Assembly: GCA_947474445.1 (NCBI GenBank)
Contig: CANJJY010000198.1
Span: 1-8,220, forward strand
Reading direction: 5' to 3'
DNA: 8,220 bases
DNA from: Oligoflexaceae bacterium
GTDB taxonomy: Bacteria; Bdellovibrionota_B; Oligoflexia; Oligoflexales; Oligoflexaceae
Under the pieces are notes generated by a model. That model was not told the DNA's origin and did no database searches. It was given only the letters and a program-made list of their open reading frames with translations. Positions 5,362 to 8,220 of the stretch are shown in pieces; the first letter of the stretch is position 1, and the number at the start of each line of letters is the position of its first letter. Both the position numbers and the translations under genes were made by a program.

Positions 5362-5390
5362 TTAACTTCCAGGCGCTCCTCGCCTATTTT
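5362..5390 (+). promoter_or_regulatory. Candidate sigma-70-type promoter of the metG-like gene
   Basis: TTAACT (5362-5367) and TATTTT (5385-5390) are separated by exactly 17 bp, each matching four of six consensus positions. A start near 5397 would give a leader of about 29 nt carrying AGGAA (5416-5420), 5 nt before the ATG at 5426. This is a plausible but unproven assignment. Confidence 0.4.
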
Positions 5391-5425
5391 ATCTACCCAA
5401 GCTGTATCCCAACGCAGGAAGTCGC

Positions 5426-7327
5426 ATGGATTTTGAAGACATAAAGAGCCAAGTATTTCGCCCTAAAAGGGCTGTCATAACTGCTGGTATGCCCTACGCG
5501 AATGGCCCGCTCCACCTCGGCCACCTCGCGGGAGCGCTCATTCCACCTGATATTTACGCGCGTTGGCAAAGAATGCTGATTGATCCGCAGCATGTCCTGT
5601 TTGTGTGCGGGACGGACGACCATGGCTCGACCAGCGAACTGGCTGCCTTGCAGGCGGGCGTTCCCATCCGTGAATTTATTGACGGGATTCATGCCCGACA
5701 TAAGACCACGCTGGATCGCTTTGGCATTAGCATGGATGCGTATACTGGAACTTCGCGCCCCGAGTGCTTTCCACGCCATAAGCAGGTGGTTCAATCTTTT
5801 TTGCGCCAACTTGACAAGAACGGGCTCCTCGAAAAACGCGTGAGCCGTCAGTGGTACGATCCCCAGCTCAAACGATTTCTCCAAGATCGCTTCGTGCGCG
5901 GCAAATGTCCCAATCCAAAATGCGACAATCTCAGTGCCTACAGCGATGAATGCGACCGTTGCGGCACGAAATATAATCCCGACGAACTGCTCGAACCTAA
6001 AAGTGCTTTGAGCGAAGCTGTCCCCGAGCTGCGCGAGACTCTCCACTGGTGGCTCGATATGTGGAAAGTCGCGGAAGTTATGCGCGTCTGGATTCAAGGT
6101 AAAGAGAAGAAGTGGCGAACCGCCGTCTTCAACGAGGTGATTCAGACAGTCCTGCCTGCCCTGCGCTTTGATAACGTGCACGAAGCGCGCTACAAAGAAC
6201 TCAAGGCTGCCCTGCCTAAGCATAAGAGCAAATACGCGGCAGGCAAGAAAGTAGCGGCCACCTTCGACGATCGCACCCAGTTGCTTGCTGGTCAGGCGAT
6301 GCTCGAAGAAGCGGGCATTCCAACCGAACTCATCGATAGCTGGGCGCATCGCTCGCTCACACGCGATGTTTCCTGGGGCATTCCCCTGCCTGAAGAATGG
6401 GGTCCTGAAGCTCAGGGCAAATCGCTTTACGTCTGGCCGGATTCTTTGATCGCGCCGATTTCCTTCACGCAGGTCGCTCTGGAAAAACAAGGTCGAGATC
6501 CTGAGACCTATGCTGAATTCTGGAAAGATCCTGATGCACGGATCTATCAGTTCCTTGGGCAAGACAATGTGTTCTTCTACGTCCTGATGCAGGGCGCGCT
6601 CTGGATCGGTACGCAGGCCGATACGCAAAGGATGCCCGTCGCCGGCGAATGGCAATTGACCGACGTCTTCGGCAGCTATCATCTGATGGTCGACGGCGAT
6701 AAGATGAGCAAATCGAAAGGTAACTTCTATACCGGCGATCAGCTGCTCGATGAGAAGGGATACAGCGCCGATCAGATCCGCTATTTCTTAGCGCTGCTCA
6801 GCCTGCCGGAAAAGAGTTCTAACTTTGATTTTGCGGCCCTCAACGAAAGGAACCGCTTTCTGGCTGGTCCTATGAATGCTGCGTTTGAAAAGCCGATCGC
6901 AGCCTGTCATTCCAAGTTCGAGGGACGGGTTCCGGCTGGTAAACTCATGGAAAAAGTCGCCACCGAAACCACGCAGATGCTGAGGCGGTACATGCGTTCG
7001 ATGGAACGTGCCGAGTATTCGACTCTACTCTTTGCTATCGAAAATTATGCGCGTCTCATCAACAGCATGTTTACCCAATACAAGCCGCATGATGACAGGC
7101 AGGATCTGGAAACGCGTTCGGATGCGCTCTACTCCTGCTTCTTCGTCTTGAAGAACATCATGATCATGCTCTATCCCTTCGTGCCTCACACGATGGAAAA
7201 GGTGCGCGAATCACTCCAACTGCCGCCGAACATCTTCCGCGTCGAGGAGTTGGGACGGCCGATGGCGCCAGGCCATGAAATTGGTCAGAAACAGCAGTTT
7301 TTTCCTGCCGTCGCAGAGGAAGCCTAA
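5426..7327 (+). CDS. metG: Methionyl-tRNA synthetase homologue with altered methionine and anticodon pockets
   Basis: A 633-aa class Ia aminoacyl-tRNA synthetase of E. coli MetG type, expected to activate methionine and charge tRNA-Met in the cytoplasm. Catalytic signatures are intact: PYANGPLHLGHL (23-34, HIGH motif), CGTDDHG (61-67), a four-cysteine zinc knuckle C161-x4-C166-x9-C176-x2-C179, and KMSKS (426-430). The anticodon-binding helical domain runs from about 465 to 600, and there is no C-terminal EMAPII-like dimerisation domain. Unusual features by alignment from memory to E. coli: YVWLDAPIGY is YVWPDSLIAP (335-344), and VYFHSLFWPAML is VFFYVLMQGALW (382-393). The APW of the anticodon domain has no counterpart (FTQYKP, 549-554). 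About 66 residues are inserted between 207 and 337. It could be the housekeeping enzyme of a divergent lineage or a specialised paralogue. AGGAA precedes the ATG by 5 nt. The symbol reflects the family; specificity is unproven. Confidence 0.85.
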   Translation: MDFEDIKSQVFRPKRAVITAGMPYANGPLHLGHLAGALIPPDIYARWQRMLIDPQHVLFVCGTDDHGSTSELAALQAGVPIREFIDGIHARHKTTLDRFGISMDAYTGTSRPECFPRHKQVVQSFLRQLDKNGLLEKRVSRQWYDPQLKRFLQDRFVRGKCPNPKCDNLSAYSDECDRCGTKYNPDELLEPKSALSEAVPELRETLHWWLDMWKVAEVMRVWIQGKEKKWRTAVFNEVIQTVLPALRFDNVHEARYKELKAALPKHKSKYAAGKKVAATFDDRTQLLAGQAMLEEAGIPTELIDSWAHRSLTRDVSWGIPLPEEWGPEAQGKSLYVWPDSLIAPISFTQVALEKQGRDPETYAEFWKDPDARIYQFLGQDNVFFYVLMQGALWIGTQADTQRMPVAGEWQLTDVFGSYHLMVDGDKMSKSKGNFYTGDQLLDEKGYSADQIRYFLALLSLPEKSSNFDFAALNERNRFLAGPMNAAFEKPIAACHSKFEGRVPAGKLMEKVATETTQMLRRYMRSMERAEYSTLLFAIENYARLINSMFTQYKPHDDRQDLETRSDALYSCFFVLKNIMIMLYPFVPHTMEKVRESLQLPPNIFRVEELGRPMAPGHEIGQKQQFFPAVAEEA

Positions 7328-7336
7328 CAGAGGAGG

Positions 7337-7380
7337 AGAGTGGGGCCGCTTGTGCAGCTGCCCCCTTCAACTCCCACTCT
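7337..7380 (+). terminator. Hairpin terminator shared by the convergent metG-like and GH5 genes
   Basis: AGAGTGGG (7337-7344) pairs perfectly with CCCACTCT (7373-7380). An alternative inner stem is GGGGC (7342-7346) with GCCCC (7360-7364). On the plus strand TTTCGGTTATT follows, a partly T-rich tail. It lies 9 nt after the metG-like stop and 5 nt before the GH5 stop, so it probably serves both genes. Confidence 0.6.
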
Positions 7381-7385
7381 TTCGG

Positions 7386-8220
7386 TTATTCGCCCCCGTT
7401 GACGAATTTCACCTGTAAGTCACCGCTGAGACTCTGAGGCGGAACTTCGATGAGGTATTGATCGCTTTCATTGGAAGGTAAGGCCAGGCGTTGCCCACTG
7501 GCATCGATGAGAGTGGGGCGTTTAGGGTACCAGAGGCGTGGGAGATAGACGCGGAGTTTTCCACCCGGGCGGGCATGAGTCAGCGTCACGGTGAGTTCGC
7601 CCGTTTCAAAGTTCAATTTTTGTTTGATGTCTTCACTCGGCGCCTGCATCACACTCGGCAAAGAGAGTGCTTTCATCGAGGTGGCATTGAGCTGCCAGGC
7701 GTCCTCTCTTTCTTGATAATCAAAGTATCCCCAGCTCTCGTGCGAGCCTTCCTTCCAGACCCATACGGCACTGGGATAGTTCTTCTCGTAGATCATTTCA
7801 TGGACCGCTTGAAGATAAGCCTTGGCCCGCTTGTCCTGAGGCCGAATACCCCATTCAGCTAATCCTAGGATCGTCGAGCCATAGGATTCTTTGATCTCCT
7901 CGTAGTCTCCCGTGATGCGATCGACGATCGACCTCCACTTCTTCTTATCGGTGCCTCCCTGAAAGTTAGGCAGGGGGTTGATATTGGGATAAAGGTGCGG
8001 GGCAAACACGATCTGATCGTCGTCAAAGGGCTGCTCGCGCTTGCCTTTTCTCGAAAAGATGAAATTAAAGTAATCGGCAGCCAACCACAGCGCATGTCGT
8101 GAATCAACTGTGCGCATTTCCCTGAGAGCGCCTTCATAGAAGTTTTGAAGCAGCTGATCGCCATTCAGCATATGACCAGCGACGGGCTCATTCATCGGTT
8201 CAAAGCCAATCACGCCGGGA
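7386..8220 (-). CDS. Glycoside hydrolase family 5, endoglycoceramidase-like (partial, 5' end off the window)
   Basis: The frame is open through the right edge, so only the C-terminal 278 or so residues are seen; the GTG at 8213 lies inside the gene (PGVIGFEPMNEP). Numbering from that codon, the GH5 acid/base glutamate is E9 in MNEP, the PHLY motif is at 72-75, and the nucleophile is E120 in LGLAEWG. An aromatic SAVWVWKEG strand (148-156) follows. The last 80 residues (LNFETGELTVTLTH ... LRVYLPRLWYP) look like the Ig-like C-terminal domain found in endoglycoceramidases, which cut the bond between oligosaccharide and ceramide in glycosphingolipids. The gly-phe-glu-x-met-asn-glu-pro context also favours that subgroup over cellulases. 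The presence of a signal peptide cannot be judged. Family assignment is firm; the substrate is inferred. Confidence 0.85.
   Translation of the reverse strand, partial: PGVIGFEPMNEPVAGHMLNGDQLLQNFYEGALREMRTVDSRHALWLAADYFNFIFSRKGKREQPFDDDQIVFAPHLYPNINPLPNFQGGTDKKKWRSIVDRITGDYEEIKESYGSTILGLAEWGIRPQDKRAKAYLQAVHEMIYEKNYPSAVWVWKEGSHESWGYFDYQEREDAWQLNATSMKALSLPSVMQAPSEDIKQKLNFETGELTVTLTHARPGGKLRVYLPRLWYPKRPTLIDASGQRLALPSNESDQYLIEVPPQSLSGDLQVKFVNGGE

Noticed and set aside
5393..6682. 429-codon open frame on the minus strand opposite the metG-like gene
   Set aside because: It is fully antisense to a clear synthetase gene, has no recognisable domain and is typical of the antisense frame of a GC-biased gene.

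Overview
The window reads as a bacterial chromosome segment of moderate GC (my estimate is 50-55 %). It resembles a Gram-negative, proteobacteria-like organism: it has an E. coli-type CmoM tRNA methyltransferase, a sigma-54 activator with an intact GAFTGA loop, a textbook -24/-12 promoter and a KGG-repeat stress protein. An Oligoflexia/Bdellovibrionota-type bacterium would fit, but this is a low-confidence guess. No tRNA, rRNA, CRISPR array, transposase or phage gene is visible.

Left third (1-2968). A minus-strand operon runs off the left edge. It encodes a response regulator/sigma-54 enhancer-binding protein (1107-2582), a 97-residue helical protein (821-1114) and a family-5 solute-binding-protein-like protein with no signal peptide (1-828). 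Adjacent genes overlap by exactly 8 nt, so the three are probably translationally coupled. The activator ends in a winged-helix-like DNA-binding domain instead of the usual Fis-type helix-turn-helix. Divergent from it is an uncatalogued-looking 56-residue, strongly basic protein (2798-2968) with an excellent ribosome binding site. An imperfect -24/-12 element and a TGGGACA/TGTCCCA inverted pair lie upstream of it.

Middle (2969-5425). cmoM, which methylates the carboxymethoxyuridine of tRNA wobble position 34, is on the plus strand. A KGG-repeat general stress protein gene converges on it, with a shared hairpin terminator between them. A 507-bp gap follows, holding a 12-bp palindrome and a perfect sigma-54 promoter (TGGCAC-N5-TTGCA). 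That promoter is placed to drive a 99-residue helical protein of unknown function (4921-5220).

Right third (5426-8220). A methionyl-tRNA synthetase homologue (metG-like, 633 aa) keeps all catalytic signatures. It has lost most methionine-pocket residues and the anticodon-reading Pro-Trp, and it carries about 66 extra residues. A convergent GH5 hydrolase of endoglycoceramidase type runs off the right edge, with a hairpin terminator between the two.

Taken together, the most notable content is a sigma-54 regulatory module (activator, small protein and solute-binding-like protein) near two genes for small proteins with sigma-54-type promoters, plus a synthetase paralogue-like protein with a remodelled substrate pocket. 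Whether the activator controls those promoters is inference.
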